A stretch of DNA of 64,000 nt, from NCBI GenBank assembly GCA_000381625.1, contig KB906767.1, forward strand, positions 3,987,304 through 4,051,303, given 5' to 3'. Both the position numbers and the translations under genes were made by a program. The notes beneath the pieces are model-generated. The model was not told where the DNA came from. It searched no databases and saw nothing but the letters and a program-made list of their open reading frames with translations. Shown here piece by piece: positions 24,183 to 32,878 of the stretch (position 1 is the stretch's first letter; the number at the start of each line of letters is the position of its first letter). The stretch is from Bryobacterales bacterium KBS 96 (GTDB taxonomy: Bacteria > Acidobacteriota > Terriglobia > Bryobacterales > Bryobacteraceae).

Positions 24183-25238
24183 ATGCCTCTGGAGAATAAC
24201 GTCCCGTACGATGCTCTTCTCATCGTGTCTTTCGGAGGGCCCGAGCGCCCCGAAGACGTCATGCCGTTTCTCGAGAATGTGGCGCGCGGACGGAACATCC
24301 CGCGTGAGCGTTTGCTCGCGGTCGCAGAACATTATGATCGCTTCGGTGGTGTCAGCCCTATTAACCAGCAGTGCCGCGATCTCATTGCCGCGCTGCGGCG
24401 TGAACTCGCCGACCACGGGCCGGACCTCCCCATTTACTGGGGCAACCGGAACTGGCGCCCGTTTCTGCGCGATGCCATCGGGCAAATGCGCGACGATGGA
24501 ATCCGTAACGCGCTCGCGTTCGTGATATCGGCCTATAGCTCGTATTCAGGCTGCCGGCAGTATCGCGAGAATATCGCTGACGCGCAGGCCGCCGTTGGTG
24601 AAGGATCGCCGCGGGTCGAGAAGCTGCGTGTGTTCTACAATCACCCCCATTTCATTGAAGCGTCAGCCGATCGGCTCCGGGAGGCCCTCACGAAGCTTCC
24701 GCACGCCAAGCCTCCCTATGTCGTTTTCACTGCGCACAGCATCCCGCTCGCTCTGGCGCAGACCAGCGATTACCACCAGCAACTCGAAGAGGCCTGCCGC
24801 CTTGTTGCGGAAGCAAGCGGGGTTGAGCACTGGAAGCTCGCGTTCCAAAGCCGCAGCGGCACTCCCAGCCAGCCATGGCTTGAACCTGACGTCCTCGAGT
24901 ACCTCGAACGCCTCCCTCAAATGGGGATTAAGCACGTCGTCGTCGCTCCCATCGGCTTCCTGTCGGACAACATGGAAGTGCTGTATGACCTGGATGTCGA
25001 AGCCAAAGACCTGGCGCTTGAATTAGGCATCACGCTGATACGAGCCGACACCGTCGGCACACATCCCATGTTCATACGGATGATCCGCGAACTGATAACC
25101 GAGCGAGTTCTGGGCGCGCCGATGCTGGCAATTGGGAAATACGGGCCACGCCACCACATCTGCGCCACCGACTGCTGCCCCGCGCCGCGGAGGCCGAGCA
25201 GCCGGCCTGCTGTTCATGAGTCGGTTGCGAAGCAATAA
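24183..25238 (+). CDS. hemH: Ferrochelatase (protoporphyrin or coproporphyrin), with Cys cluster
   Basis: Inserts ferrous iron into a porphyrin in the last part of heme synthesis. 351 residues from ATG 24183. Motifs: DALLIVSFGGPERPEDVMPF at the N-terminus, YWGNRNWRPFLRDAI near residue 85, SAYSSYSGCRQYRENIADA near 120, the catalytic His in VVFTAHSIPLALAQTSDY near 182, LAFQSRSGTPSQPWLEPDV near 222, and VAPIGFLSDNMEVLYDLDVE near 255 with the second metal-site Glu. The C-terminus has HHICATDCCPAP; with the internal YSGC this makes four cysteines placed like the [2Fe-2S] ligands of actinobacterial-type enzymes. The gene is divergent from the GINT1-like gene, 38 bases apart. Confidence 0.92.
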   Translation: MPLENNVPYDALLIVSFGGPERPEDVMPFLENVARGRNIPRERLLAVAEHYDRFGGVSPINQQCRDLIAALRRELADHGPDLPIYWGNRNWRPFLRDAIGQMRDDGIRNALAFVISAYSSYSGCRQYRENIADAQAAVGEGSPRVEKLRVFYNHPHFIEASADRLREALTKLPHAKPPYVVFTAHSIPLALAQTSDYHQQLEEACRLVAEASGVEHWKLAFQSRSGTPSQPWLEPDVLEYLERLPQMGIKHVVVAPIGFLSDNMEVLYDLDVEAKDLALELGITLIRADTVGTHPMFIRMIRELITERVLGAPMLAIGKYGPRHHICATDCCPAPRRPSSRPAVHESVAKQ

Positions 25239-25395
25239 CCCGTAACCGGCTGCTTTAATCGCGCTTCGTCTCGCCTTCATCCGCGGGCGCGACGAATACT
25301 ACAAACGAAATCGCAATCAACGTTCTCATAAACGTGAGATCACCATGCGCTCGTAATCTGAAGAATCGCTCAATTCCTCTCTTCCATTTCTTTCA

Positions 25396-25423
25396 TTGTT
25401 TTTTCAGATTCTTCGGGTAAAAT
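25396..25423 (+). promoter_or_regulatory. Possible promoter of asnB
   Basis: TTGTTT (25396-25401), a 16-base spacer and TAAAAT (25418-25423). This would give a leader of about 150 bases before asnB. Read by eye only. Confidence 0.35.
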
Positions 25424-25532
25424 GCGACATACTGCATTGAGCTGAGTTCGGGGGAAGCGGTAGAATGCTGCCGGATCGCTCACGTGTGCGCCTAACGCTT
25501 GGCTTGGGGAAGTTAAGTGTACTTTGGGGTGT

Positions 25533-25550
25533 CCACGGATGCGTCCGTGG
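25533..25550. repeat. Short intergenic hairpin
   Basis: CCACGGA-TGCG-TCCGTGG, a perfect 7-bp stem in the asnB leader, about 33 bases before the start codon. It resembles in size and layout the other short palindromes dispersed through the window. Confidence 0.45.
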
Positions 25551-25582
25551 CGCTGCCGGGGAAGTGAAGGGGGTGATGGGTC

Positions 25583-27499
25583 TTGTGTGGAATAACGGGG
25601 TATACGCATCTTGACCGGCGAGTGGACACCGGCGCAATTTGGAAATCGACGCTGAGTCTGCGCCATCGCGGCCCGGATCAACAGGATATATTCGAATCGC
25701 CGCACATTTCACTCGGGTCCGTCCGGCTCAAAGTCGTCGATCTTGAACGCGGCGAGCAGCCGATGCGGTCGGACTCCGGGGATTCCGTCATTGCCTTCAA
25801 TGGAGAGATCTATAACCACGGCGAGCTTCGTTCCGAGCTCGAAGAATTGGGACATCGCTTCCATTCCAGGTGCGATACCGAAGTTGCTCTCCGGGCGTTT
25901 ATTGAATGGGACGTCGAATCGTTCTCACGTTTCCGCGGTATGTTCGCGGCCGCAATCTGGAACGAACAAACCCGGCGCCTGGTCTTGGTGCGCGATCGCC
26001 TCGGCATCAAACCGCTGTATTTCACCGTTAATCAGGGCAACATTTTCTTCGGTTCCGAGCTAAAGAGCATATTCGCGCACGATCATCTTCCGCGATTGTT
26101 GTGCAAACGGGCTCTGGGCTATTTCCTTTCGCTCAACTATGTGCCGGGCCCGTTGACCCTTGTAGAAGGGATCGAGAAACTCGAGCCGGGCAAATGGCTG
26201 GAGTGCCGCAACGGACGAATAACCACGGGAGCCTACTGGCGTAATACGTGTTCTCCCGAACCCATTCATTTGGAAGATGCCTGTTCGGAGTTGGATTACC
26301 TGCTTTCCCAATCCGTGCGGGAGCATCTCGCGGCGGATGTCCCGGTAGGCGTCTGGGCCAGTGGAGGCTTGGATTCCTCAACCATCCTGCACTACAGCGC
26401 GGCGCATTCTTCGCGTCCGGTTCAAACGTTTTCTCTCTCGTTTGAAGGCAGGAAATGCGACGAGAGCGGCTATTTCCGGCGTTTGGCGCCTCATTATGGC
26501 GCGACGCACCGCGAGCTCGATCTGAATCGCGATCTTGACCTGACGAGCGCGATTCACGAGCTTGCTTATTATTCGGACGAGCCGTCCGCCGATGCTGGGG
26601 CGCTTCCGGTTTGGTTCTTGTCTAAATTGACGGCGGGCCATGTCAAAGTAGCGTTGAGCGGTGAAGGCGCGGATGAAATTTTCGGCGGCTATCAGACGTA
26701 CTTGGCGGATCGCTACGCGGGCATCGCCCGCTTGCTCCCGCGCGCGGTGCTTCGCCGTTCCGCCAGAGCGGTGGAACGCCTACCCGTCTCGGATGAAAAG
26801 ATCGGCTTTGAATATAAAGTGAAGCGCTTTCTTGCGGGGGCGCTGTTGCCTGCCGACGAAGCGCACTTCTTCTGGAATGGCACGTTTTCTCGCCGCGAGC
26901 AGCGGGAGTTCTTCGATACCGATCCCGAACCGCTCGGCGCGCTTTTTTCCAAGTTGGCGGCTGGACCGGATACACGCGGCGATCTGAATCGATATCTATT
27001 CATCGATCAGCACTGCTATCTGCCGGACGATATTTTGCACAAGTGCGACCGCATGAGCATGGCGCATTCCATCGAGCTGCGGCCACCCTTTCTGGACCAC
27101 CGCATTGTCGAGTTCGCCGCCCGGCTTCCGCTTTCCCTGAAGGTGCGAGGCAGCCGGACGAAATACGTCTTGCGGAAGCTCATGAGGGGAAAACTTCCTC
27201 CTTTTGCCTGCAACCGTGCGAAGGAGGGCCTGGATATTCCCGCTCACGAGTGGCTTCGCGGTCCGCTTCTTCCGTTGCTGCACGATGCGCTTTCGTTCGA
27301 TTCAGTCGCGGAAGCCGGCTTGTTCTCTCCCATCATTATTCATCGCCTAGTTGAGCGGCATCTCTCTCGCCAGGCCAATCTTGGGTACCATCTGTGGGGC
27401 TTATTAACATTGCATCTGTGGATTCATCGCTGGAAGATCGAGACTCAGACCACGTCCGAAGTGGAACGTGGCGCCGTCATCGGTTCAGTTGCTGGGTAG
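25583..27499 (+). CDS. asnB: Asparagine synthase (glutamine-hydrolysing)
   Basis: Makes asparagine (or amidates a related carboxylate) from glutamine and ATP. The N-terminal Ntn glutaminase begins MCGITGYTHL, with Cys2 as nucleophile; the start is therefore fixed at TTG 25583. FNGEIYNHGELRSELEELGH near residue 73 and RDRLGIKPLYFTV near 133 are conserved. The synthetase domain has the pyrophosphatase SGGLDSSTI motif in VGVWASGGLDSSTILHYSAA near residue 260 and SGEGADEIFGGYQTY near 360. 638 residues is typical of the AsnB/AsnO class found in cell-surface glycan clusters. Its end overlaps the next gene, an ArnT-like glycosyltransferase, by up to 106 bases, which hints at a joint role in surface modification. 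Confidence 0.92.
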   Translation: MCGITGYTHLDRRVDTGAIWKSTLSLRHRGPDQQDIFESPHISLGSVRLKVVDLERGEQPMRSDSGDSVIAFNGEIYNHGELRSELEELGHRFHSRCDTEVALRAFIEWDVESFSRFRGMFAAAIWNEQTRRLVLVRDRLGIKPLYFTVNQGNIFFGSELKSIFAHDHLPRLLCKRALGYFLSLNYVPGPLTLVEGIEKLEPGKWLECRNGRITTGAYWRNTCSPEPIHLEDACSELDYLLSQSVREHLAADVPVGVWASGGLDSSTILHYSAAHSSRPVQTFSLSFEGRKCDESGYFRRLAPHYGATHRELDLNRDLDLTSAIHELAYYSDEPSADAGALPVWFLSKLTAGHVKVALSGEGADEIFGGYQTYLADRYAGIARLLPRAVLRRSARAVERLPVSDEKIGFEYKVKRFLAGALLPADEAHFFWNGTFSRREQREFFDTDPEPLGALFSKLAAGPDTRGDLNRYLFIDQHCYLPDDILHKCDRMSMAHSIELRPPFLDHRIVEFAARLPLSLKVRGSRTKYVLRKLMRGKLPPFACNRAKEGLDIPAHEWLRGPLLPLLHDALSFDSVAEAGLFSPIIIHRLVERHLSRQANLGYHLWGLLTLHLWIHRWKIETQTTSEVERGAVIGSVAG

Positions 27500-29238
27500 T
27501 CGTTCTCATCGCCATTGTTATTTTTGCCGGATGCGCCATCAGCCCGCCCTCCCTGATGGACGATGTCGATTCGGTGCAGGCGCAAATCGCCCGCAATATG
27601 CTAAGTTCCGGCGATTGGGTGACGGCCACGCTCGATGGCGTCCGTTACCTGGAAAAAGCGCCGCTCTGGTACTGGGCGATCGCGGTCTGCTTCAAGATTT
27701 TCGGCGCGCATGACTGGGTGGCGCGGATTCCCGTGGTCGTTTCCTGCGTGCTGCTGGCCTGGCTAACCGCTCGCATGGGCCGCTGGGCGTTTTCACCGCC
27801 AGCCGGATTCTACTCGGGCCTCGTGATCGCCACCTGTATCGGCATGTTTCTCTTCACGAGAGTCCTGATACCCGATGTCTGCCTCACGCTTTTCATTGCG
27901 CTGTCTCTCTGGGCATTTCTTCGCGCTCTGGACGATGGAGAAAAACGTGCTTGGTTGTGGGCCGCGGTCTGTCCGGCGAGCATCGCCATCGGCATCTTGC
28001 TGAAGGGTCTCATCGCCGCCGTTTTTCCCATTGGCATCGCTCTCGTTTATCTGTTGCTCACCGGGCAGTGGAAAAGCCGCTCCGTTTGGCGAAAACTTCA
28101 CCTGGGGTCCGGGGCATTGCTCGCTCTCGCCATTGCGGCACCGTGGCATGTCCTCGCAACCATTCGCAACCCCCCTTATTTCGCGGCGACCCTCCATAGC
28201 GGCCCCGGCGAATACAAAGGCTTCTTGTGGTTCTATTTCGTGAACGAGCACCTGCTCCGCTTCCTGAATCTGCGCTACCCCCGCGACTACAATACAGTCC
28301 CTCGGTTGTGGTTCTGGCTCCTGCACCTGGTCTGGCTCTTCCCGTGGAGCGCCTTCCTCGTGTCCACTCTTCGGCTCGGTTACGGTGTGCGGGATCGCGC
28401 TGCGCGGTTACGGCTGCTAGCAGTCATTTGGATTGGCTTCGTTCTCATCTTCTTTACGTTTTCAACAACGCAGGAGTATTACTCGATGCCCTGCTACCCC
28501 GCCTTCGCGCTGTTGATCGGATGCGCAATGGCCGCTCCCGGTAAGATTTCGAAATGGCCGCTGCGTTCCGTTGCCGTGCTGGCCGCGGTTGCGTGCGTGG
28601 CGAGCGTTGCCATTCTGATACTGACTCGCGGCATCCCCGATCCCGGCGACATTTCCAGCGCATTAACCCAACACCCTTCCGCATATACCCTGTCGCTCGG
28701 CCATATGAGCGACTTGACGATGGACTCGTTCGCTTATCTCCGCTGGCCGCTTGCGCTCGCGGCCGCCGCCTTTGCCATCGGGGCGCTTGGCGCGTTCCTA
28801 AGTAGCCGTTGGAAGGCATATATGAGTCTGGCGGCAATGATGGTCGTACTTTTCCACGCCGCCCGGCTCGCCATGGTGACCTTCGACCCGTATCTCTCTT
28901 CCCGGCCCCTTGCCAACGTTCTGCTGCATTCAGCTCCGGGGACAATCGTTTTCGACGATCAGTACTACACGTTCTCCTCGATCGTTTTCTACACCGACAA
29001 GAGCGTCCTGCTGCTGAATGGGCGAGTGAACAATTTGGAATATGGATCGAATGCGCCCGACGCGCCGCACGTGTTTATCGACGACAAAGACATACTGCGG
29101 TTGTGGGCCGAACCGGCCCGGTATTACCTCATCGCCGAACAGCCGGACGTGTCCCGGCTGACGCAATTGCTGGGAGCTTCGCGGATGCATCTGGTCGCCG
29201 AAAGCGGTGGCAAGTACTTGTTCGCAAATCGGATGTGA
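27394..29238 (+). CDS. ArnT/PMT-type membrane glycosyltransferase (GT39/GT83-like)
   Basis: 614-residue polytopic membrane enzyme that uses a polyprenyl-phosphate sugar to glycosylate lipid or protein on the outer face of the inner membrane. After the first helix (CWVVVLIAIVIFAGCAI) comes the catalytic acidic loop PPSLMDDVDSVQAQIARNML, then VRYLEKAPLWYWAIAV, both diagnostic of the ArnT group. Some 10-12 hydrophobic segments follow, then a soluble C-terminal part. The GTG starts at 27394 and 27418 both lie inside asnB; no later start would keep helix 1, so a real out-of-frame overlap of at least 82 bases is required. No ribosome site is obvious. Confidence 0.85.
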   Translation: MGLINIASVDSSLEDRDSDHVRSGTWRRHRFSCWVVVLIAIVIFAGCAISPPSLMDDVDSVQAQIARNMLSSGDWVTATLDGVRYLEKAPLWYWAIAVCFKIFGAHDWVARIPVVVSCVLLAWLTARMGRWAFSPPAGFYSGLVIATCIGMFLFTRVLIPDVCLTLFIALSLWAFLRALDDGEKRAWLWAAVCPASIAIGILLKGLIAAVFPIGIALVYLLLTGQWKSRSVWRKLHLGSGALLALAIAAPWHVLATIRNPPYFAATLHSGPGEYKGFLWFYFVNEHLLRFLNLRYPRDYNTVPRLWFWLLHLVWLFPWSAFLVSTLRLGYGVRDRAARLRLLAVIWIGFVLIFFTFSTTQEYYSMPCYPAFALLIGCAMAAPGKISKWPLRSVAVLAAVACVASVAILILTRGIPDPGDISSALTQHPSAYTLSLGHMSDLTMDSFAYLRWPLALAAAAFAIGALGAFLSSRWKAYMSLAAMMVVLFHAARLAMVTFDPYLSSRPLANVLLHSAPGTIVFDDQYYTFSSIVFYTDKSVLLLNGRVNNLEYGSNAPDAPHVFIDDKDILRLWAEPARYYLIAEQPDVSRLTQLLGASRMHLVAESGGKYLFANRM

Positions 29239-29301
29239 TCTCCGCCCGCCTTGATCGAACTGGAAATCCGGCGGATAGAATGAGGAGAGAGGAGACGTGC
29301 G

Positions 29302-29604
29302 ATGCAAGGCAAAGGCGGCAACAACGTTCTGTGGTTTCTGTGCGGCGCCGGGCTCGGCCTTTCCGTGGCTCTGCTGTTCGCGCCTGAATCGGGCGGAGAG
29401 ATACGCGACAGATTGGCCACCCAGGCTCGCGATGGCGGCCGGCGCGTTGCGGGTTCGAAACACGACCTCATCGAACGAAGCCGCGATCTTTTCGAAAAAG
29501 GCCGCGACCTCTATGAGCGCGGCCGCGAAATCGCTGAAGAAGCCGCCCAGATGTTTGAAGAAGGCCGCCGCCTCGCCGAGCGTAGGATCGACGAAAACCT
29601 CTGA
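29302..29604 (+). CDS. YtxH domain-containing protein
   Basis: 100-residue membrane-anchored small protein. One transmembrane helix near residues 9-26 (VLWFLCGAGLGLSVALLFAP) is followed by the YtxH signature APESGGEIRDRLATQARD, then a long charged helix made of repeated Glu/Arg/Lys units (RSRDLFEKGRDLYERGREIA). Such proteins are linked to envelope or general stress, but the function is unknown. GAGG/GGAG sits about 10 bases before the ATG at 29302. It stands alone, with a double-hairpin repeat just downstream. Confidence 0.8.
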   Translation: MQGKGGNNVLWFLCGAGLGLSVALLFAPESGGEIRDRLATQARDGGRRVAGSKHDLIERSRDLFEKGRDLYERGREIAEEAAQMFEEGRRLAERRIDENL

Positions 29605-29616
29605 GAATTTAGTGGC

Positions 29617-29653
29617 GCACGCTTCAGCGTGCCGCGGCGAACTTCAGTTCGCC
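29617..29653. repeat. Double TTCA-loop hairpin unit
   Basis: Two adjacent perfect hairpins with the same TTCA loop: GCACGC-TTCA-GCGTGC (29617-29632) and GGCGAAC-TTCA-GTTCGCC (29636?-29653; arms 29636-29642 and 29647-29653). It follows the YtxH gene. A decayed, internally deleted copy (GCGCGCTTCAGTTCGCCG) is at about 31401-31421. No poly-T follows. Confidence 0.55.
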
Positions 29654-29700
29654 GTACGGGCAATCCTTTCGTCTTCTCGCTTCATCCAATGAGGTGATCC

Positions 29701-31275
29701 ATGTCCGCTATCACGTCGAGCCTCTCCCCAAAGCCATTCCAAAACGAACCGTACACTGACTTTTCCCAGCCCGCAAATGCGGCGGCCATGCGGCAGGCTC
29801 TTGCGCAGGTGCGCTCTGAGTTCGCCAAGGAATACGATCTCCTGATTGCAGGCGAGCGGCGACGCTCCCGCGAGAAGCTCGAATCCCTGAATCCCTCAAA
29901 TCCCGCCGAAGTCGTCGGCATACACCAAAAGGGAACCGAAAAGGACGCCCGCGACGCCGTTGAGAAGGCTCATGCCTACTTTGCCGAATGGAGCCAAACG
30001 ACATTTGAAGAACGCGCTTCGCTGTTGATCCGGCTGGCCGGGGTCATTCGTGCCCGAAAATACGAGTTCGATGCGTGGCTGGTGTTTGAGGCGGGCAAGT
30101 CGTGGGTCGAAGCGGAAGCGGATGTATCCGAAGCCATTGATTTCTGTGAATACTACGCCCGCCAGGCTCTGAAACTGTCCAGGCCTGAGCCGCTTGTTCA
30201 GCTAAGCGGCGAGCGGGACGAACTGGTCTATCTGCCGCTTGGAGCCGGCATCGTCATTCCGCCGTGGAATTTCCCGCTCGCGATCCTGGCCGGAATGACC
30301 GTCGCAGCCCTGGTGACCGGCAATACCGTCGTCATCAAGCCGTCGAGCGACACTCCGACCATTGCCGCTAAATTTGCCGAGACGTTGATCGAAGCTGGCT
30401 TCCCGGCCGCGAGCTTTTCATTATTGACGGGTTCGGGAGCCGCCATTGGCGACACACTGGTTACTCATCCCAAAACGCGATTTGTCTCGTTCACTGGTTC
30501 GCGTGACGTCGGCCTCCGCATCAACGAACTTGCTGCGAAGCCGCAAAAAGGCCAGATTTGGATCAAGCGCGTCATCGCCGAGATGGGCGGCAAAGACGCC
30601 ATTGTCGTCGACCGCGAAGGGGATATCGATGAGGCCGTGCAGGGCGTGCTCGTTTCCGCTTTCGGCTACCAGGGGCAAAAATGCTCCGCTTGCTCGCGCG
30701 CCATTGTCGACGCTGCGATCTATGACGAGTTTCTGGAAAAGCTCGCGGATAAGGTCGCGCGGATTAAGGTCGGGGCCTCGGACGATCCCGGCAACTACAT
30801 GGGCCCGGTCATCAACGCGCGCGCAAAGGATTCTATTCTCGGCTACATTGAGGCGGGCAGGCGCGAAGGCCGCCTGGTTGCAGGCGGGGAGGCGTCCGCT
30901 GGCGGCGGCTATTTCATTCAGCCGACCGTCATTGCGGATGTCGATTCAAAAGCGCGCATTTTCCAGGAAGAGATCTTCGGGCCCGTGCTGGCCGTAACTA
31001 AGGCGAGCGATTTCGATCATGCCGTGCAACTTGCTAATGACACCGAATACGGCTTGACCGGCGCGGTTTACACAGGAAATCCCGAGAAGGCGGAGCAAGC
31101 TCGCAGGCAGCTCTTTGTCGGTAATCTCTACATCAACCGGAAATGCACCGGAGCCATGGTCGGCGCGCACCCGTTCGGCGGATTCAATATGTCCGGAACC
31201 GACTCGAAAGCAGGCGGTCCCGATTATCTGCTGCAATTCGTGCAGGCCAAGTCCATTGCGGAAAAGATCGCCTGA
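29701..31275 (+). CDS. pruA: L-glutamate gamma-semialdehyde (1-pyrroline-5-carboxylate) dehydrogenase
   Basis: Oxidises glutamate semialdehyde to glutamate with NAD, the second step of proline degradation. 524 residues, the length of stand-alone RocA/PruA enzymes. PLGAGIVIPPWNFPLAILAG near residue 180 is the cofactor-binding block, FVSFTGSRDVGLRINELAAK follows near 263, the general-base Glu is in VIAEMGGKDAIVVDRE near 297, and the catalytic Cys in FGYQGQKCSACSRAIVDA near 327. IFQEEIFGPVLAVTKASDFD and YINRKCTGAMVGAHPFGGFN complete the signature. GAGGTGATCC ending at 29700 is an excellent ribosome site. No proline dehydrogenase gene is nearby. Confidence 0.93.
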   Translation: MSAITSSLSPKPFQNEPYTDFSQPANAAAMRQALAQVRSEFAKEYDLLIAGERRRSREKLESLNPSNPAEVVGIHQKGTEKDARDAVEKAHAYFAEWSQTTFEERASLLIRLAGVIRARKYEFDAWLVFEAGKSWVEAEADVSEAIDFCEYYARQALKLSRPEPLVQLSGERDELVYLPLGAGIVIPPWNFPLAILAGMTVAALVTGNTVVIKPSSDTPTIAAKFAETLIEAGFPAASFSLLTGSGAAIGDTLVTHPKTRFVSFTGSRDVGLRINELAAKPQKGQIWIKRVIAEMGGKDAIVVDREGDIDEAVQGVLVSAFGYQGQKCSACSRAIVDAAIYDEFLEKLADKVARIKVGASDDPGNYMGPVINARAKDSILGYIEAGRREGRLVAGGEASAGGGYFIQPTVIADVDSKARIFQEEIFGPVLAVTKASDFDHAVQLANDTEYGLTGAVYTGNPEKAEQARRQLFVGNLYINRKCTGAMVGAHPFGGFNMSGTDSKAGGPDYLLQFVQAKSIAEKIA

Positions 31276-31358
31276 GCGTCTGTGTCTATAATGAAAAAGC
31301 CCCGATGCGAAGGGGACTGTCTAGTCACAAATCCAGGGTCGAACACGATCGACACGAC

Positions 31359-31387
31359 AAACGGGAGGGCGAATAACCCTCCCGTTT
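31359..31387 (+). terminator. Hairpin terminator downstream of P5C dehydrogenase
   Basis: AAACGGGAGGG (31359-31369) and CCCTCCCGTTT (31377-31387) form an 11-bp perfect stem with loop CGAATAA, followed by CGTTATTTCG. The A-rich left flank and T-rich end make it usable from both sides; it lies between two convergent genes. Confidence 0.75.
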
Positions 31388-31454
31388 CGTTATTTCGTGT
31401 GGCGCGCGCTTCAGTTCGCCGGCCTTCTATTCGCAGGAAACCGGCCCTTCCCGT

Positions 31455-32486
31455 CTATGGCTCCAGCACCACCTTCATCAAATTCGGCTCACCCCGGTAA
31501 AGCCGTTCAAACCATTCCGGCCCCTTATCAAGCGGCGCTGTCGCGCTAATCATCGGCTCCACGCGAATTGCTCCGCGCGACAGCAGATCGATGCAAGCCG
31601 GATACTCGCCTGACGAGGCGCACGAGCCTTGCACGCGAATTTGCCGAGCCACCACAGACTGGAGCGGCAGTTCGATGTTCGGAGTGATGTTTCCGACCAG
31701 TGTCACGGTTCCGCCTTTTCTCACGCTCGCGATCGAGTTTTGAATCGTCGCCGTTGCGCCTACACATTCAATCGCTACATCCGCACCGCGGCCCTCTGTC
31801 AGCGCCTTCACGTGCTCCGGCGTGTCCAAGGCTTTCGCGTTCACGGTATGTGTCGCGCCGAGTTTTCGAGCGGCCTCCAACCGGGTATCGTCCACATCCA
31901 CTGAGATCACGCGCCCGCAGCCCGCCAGCTTCGCGGCCTGCAGCGTCAACAGCCCAATCATGCCCGCGCCCATGACAACCGCCGTATCGTTGATTTGTAT
32001 TGGCGTCAACGAGACCGCGTGGACCGCGACTCCAATGGCCTCGATCATGGCGGCATGCGAAAACGGCAACTCCGGGGGTAGCCGGTAGCAGATTCGGCGC
32101 GGCACGGCTACATATTCCGCAAAGGCGCCCCCTCGCCGGTAGTCGTCGCAGGAGACCCCGAGCACCTCGCGGTGATCGCATAGATTCGCCTGCCCGCGCC
32201 GGCAGAAGAAGCAATGCCCGCAAAAAACAGTAGAGTCGAAGGTCACCCGGTCGCCTTCCACCAGATCCTTCACGTTGCGCCCCACTTCCGCGATCGTACC
32301 GGCGGCTTCGTGGCCCATCACGATCGGCGGAATTCGCCGCCCCGTGCTGCCGTCATACCCATGGACATCGCTTCCGCAGATGCCGCACGCTTTCACCCGG
32401 ATCAGGACTTCTTCCGGCCCGATTTCCGGCTCGGGCATATCCGTCAACGCGAGATGTTTATATTCCGAAAGTAGAAGCGCTTTCAT
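31455..32486 (-). CDS. Zinc-dependent MDR dehydrogenase (galactitol-1-phosphate/sorbitol dehydrogenase-like)
   Basis: 343-residue medium-chain alcohol dehydrogenase. Catalytic-zinc residues: Cys in VKACGICGSDVHGYDGSTGR near residue 37, and His-Glu in VMGHEAAGTIAEVG near 60. The structural-zinc loop has four cysteines, CGHCFFCRRGQANLC. The Rossmann motif is VVMGAGMIGLLTLQAAKLAG near 165, then VISVDVDDTRLEAARKLGA, where the Asp favours NAD. Blocks resemble polyol or sugar-phosphate dehydrogenases such as GatD, but the substrate is not fixed. ATG 32486 (MKALLLSEYKHLALTD) is chosen over an upstream in-frame start. It converges on pruA across a terminator. Confidence 0.88.
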   Translation of the reverse strand: MKALLLSEYKHLALTDMPEPEIGPEEVLIRVKACGICGSDVHGYDGSTGRRIPPIVMGHEAAGTIAEVGRNVKDLVEGDRVTFDSTVFCGHCFFCRRGQANLCDHREVLGVSCDDYRRGGAFAEYVAVPRRICYRLPPELPFSHAAMIEAIGVAVHAVSLTPIQINDTAVVMGAGMIGLLTLQAAKLAGCGRVISVDVDDTRLEAARKLGATHTVNAKALDTPEHVKALTEGRGADVAIECVGATATIQNSIASVRKGGTVTLVGNITPNIELPLQSVVARQIRVQGSCASSGEYPACIDLLSRGAIRVEPMISATAPLDKGPEWFERLYRGEPNLMKVVLEP

Positions 32487-32878
32487 GTTGCTACCAGCAT
32501 AGAGTAAACGGCTTGCCGAACGGAGCCGAAACAACAGAAGCTGCTATCGAAACGGGCTGCGACCCGCGTCACGACGCTCAGACGCCCGCTCGCGAGCATC
32601 GAAACGCGACCGTAAGGAGCGGACTGTCCATCGACCACCTTCCAACCAGGCGCAGGTTTCTATGTAAGCGCCTACACTATTACTTATCTTACTGGCGCTC
32701 GCAAGCGTGCTCATGTTTCAAGAGAGGCCGTCCCACACGTGCTAGCGGCCATTCTACCCCTTAAAAGAGCCAAAGATTAAAATACATTAATGTGATGTAA
32801 AGGTTTACAAAATCGTCTTGTAACGGAATCGCAGTATATGGTACGGTTCTCTAAAGTCTGTTTCAGGGAGAACCCCCT
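32487..32878. other. Divergent intergenic region between the dehydrogenase and the TonB receptor
   Basis: 392 bases. The right half is AT-rich and holds a 14-bp operator-like palindrome (32796-32809) and the receptor ribosome site GGGAG (32866-32870), eight bases before its ATG. The left half shows no gene or clear motif. Confidence 0.55.
32796..32809. promoter_or_regulatory. LacI-type operator-like palindrome
   Basis: TGTAAA-GG-TTTACA, perfect half-sites. It matches the general form of LacI/GalR-family operators (TGTAAACGTTTACA) except for the centre. It is 70 bases upstream of the TonB receptor start, and its right half could serve as a -35 element. No LacI gene is in the window. Confidence 0.5.

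Larger units (their letters stand above)
25239..25582. other. Intergenic region upstream of asnB
   Basis: 344 bases without a gene. It holds a possible promoter (25396-25423), a hairpin (25533-25550) and the asnB ribosome binding region (AGGGGGTG about 8-15 bases before the TTG start). Short frames here have low-complexity translations. Confidence 0.5.
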
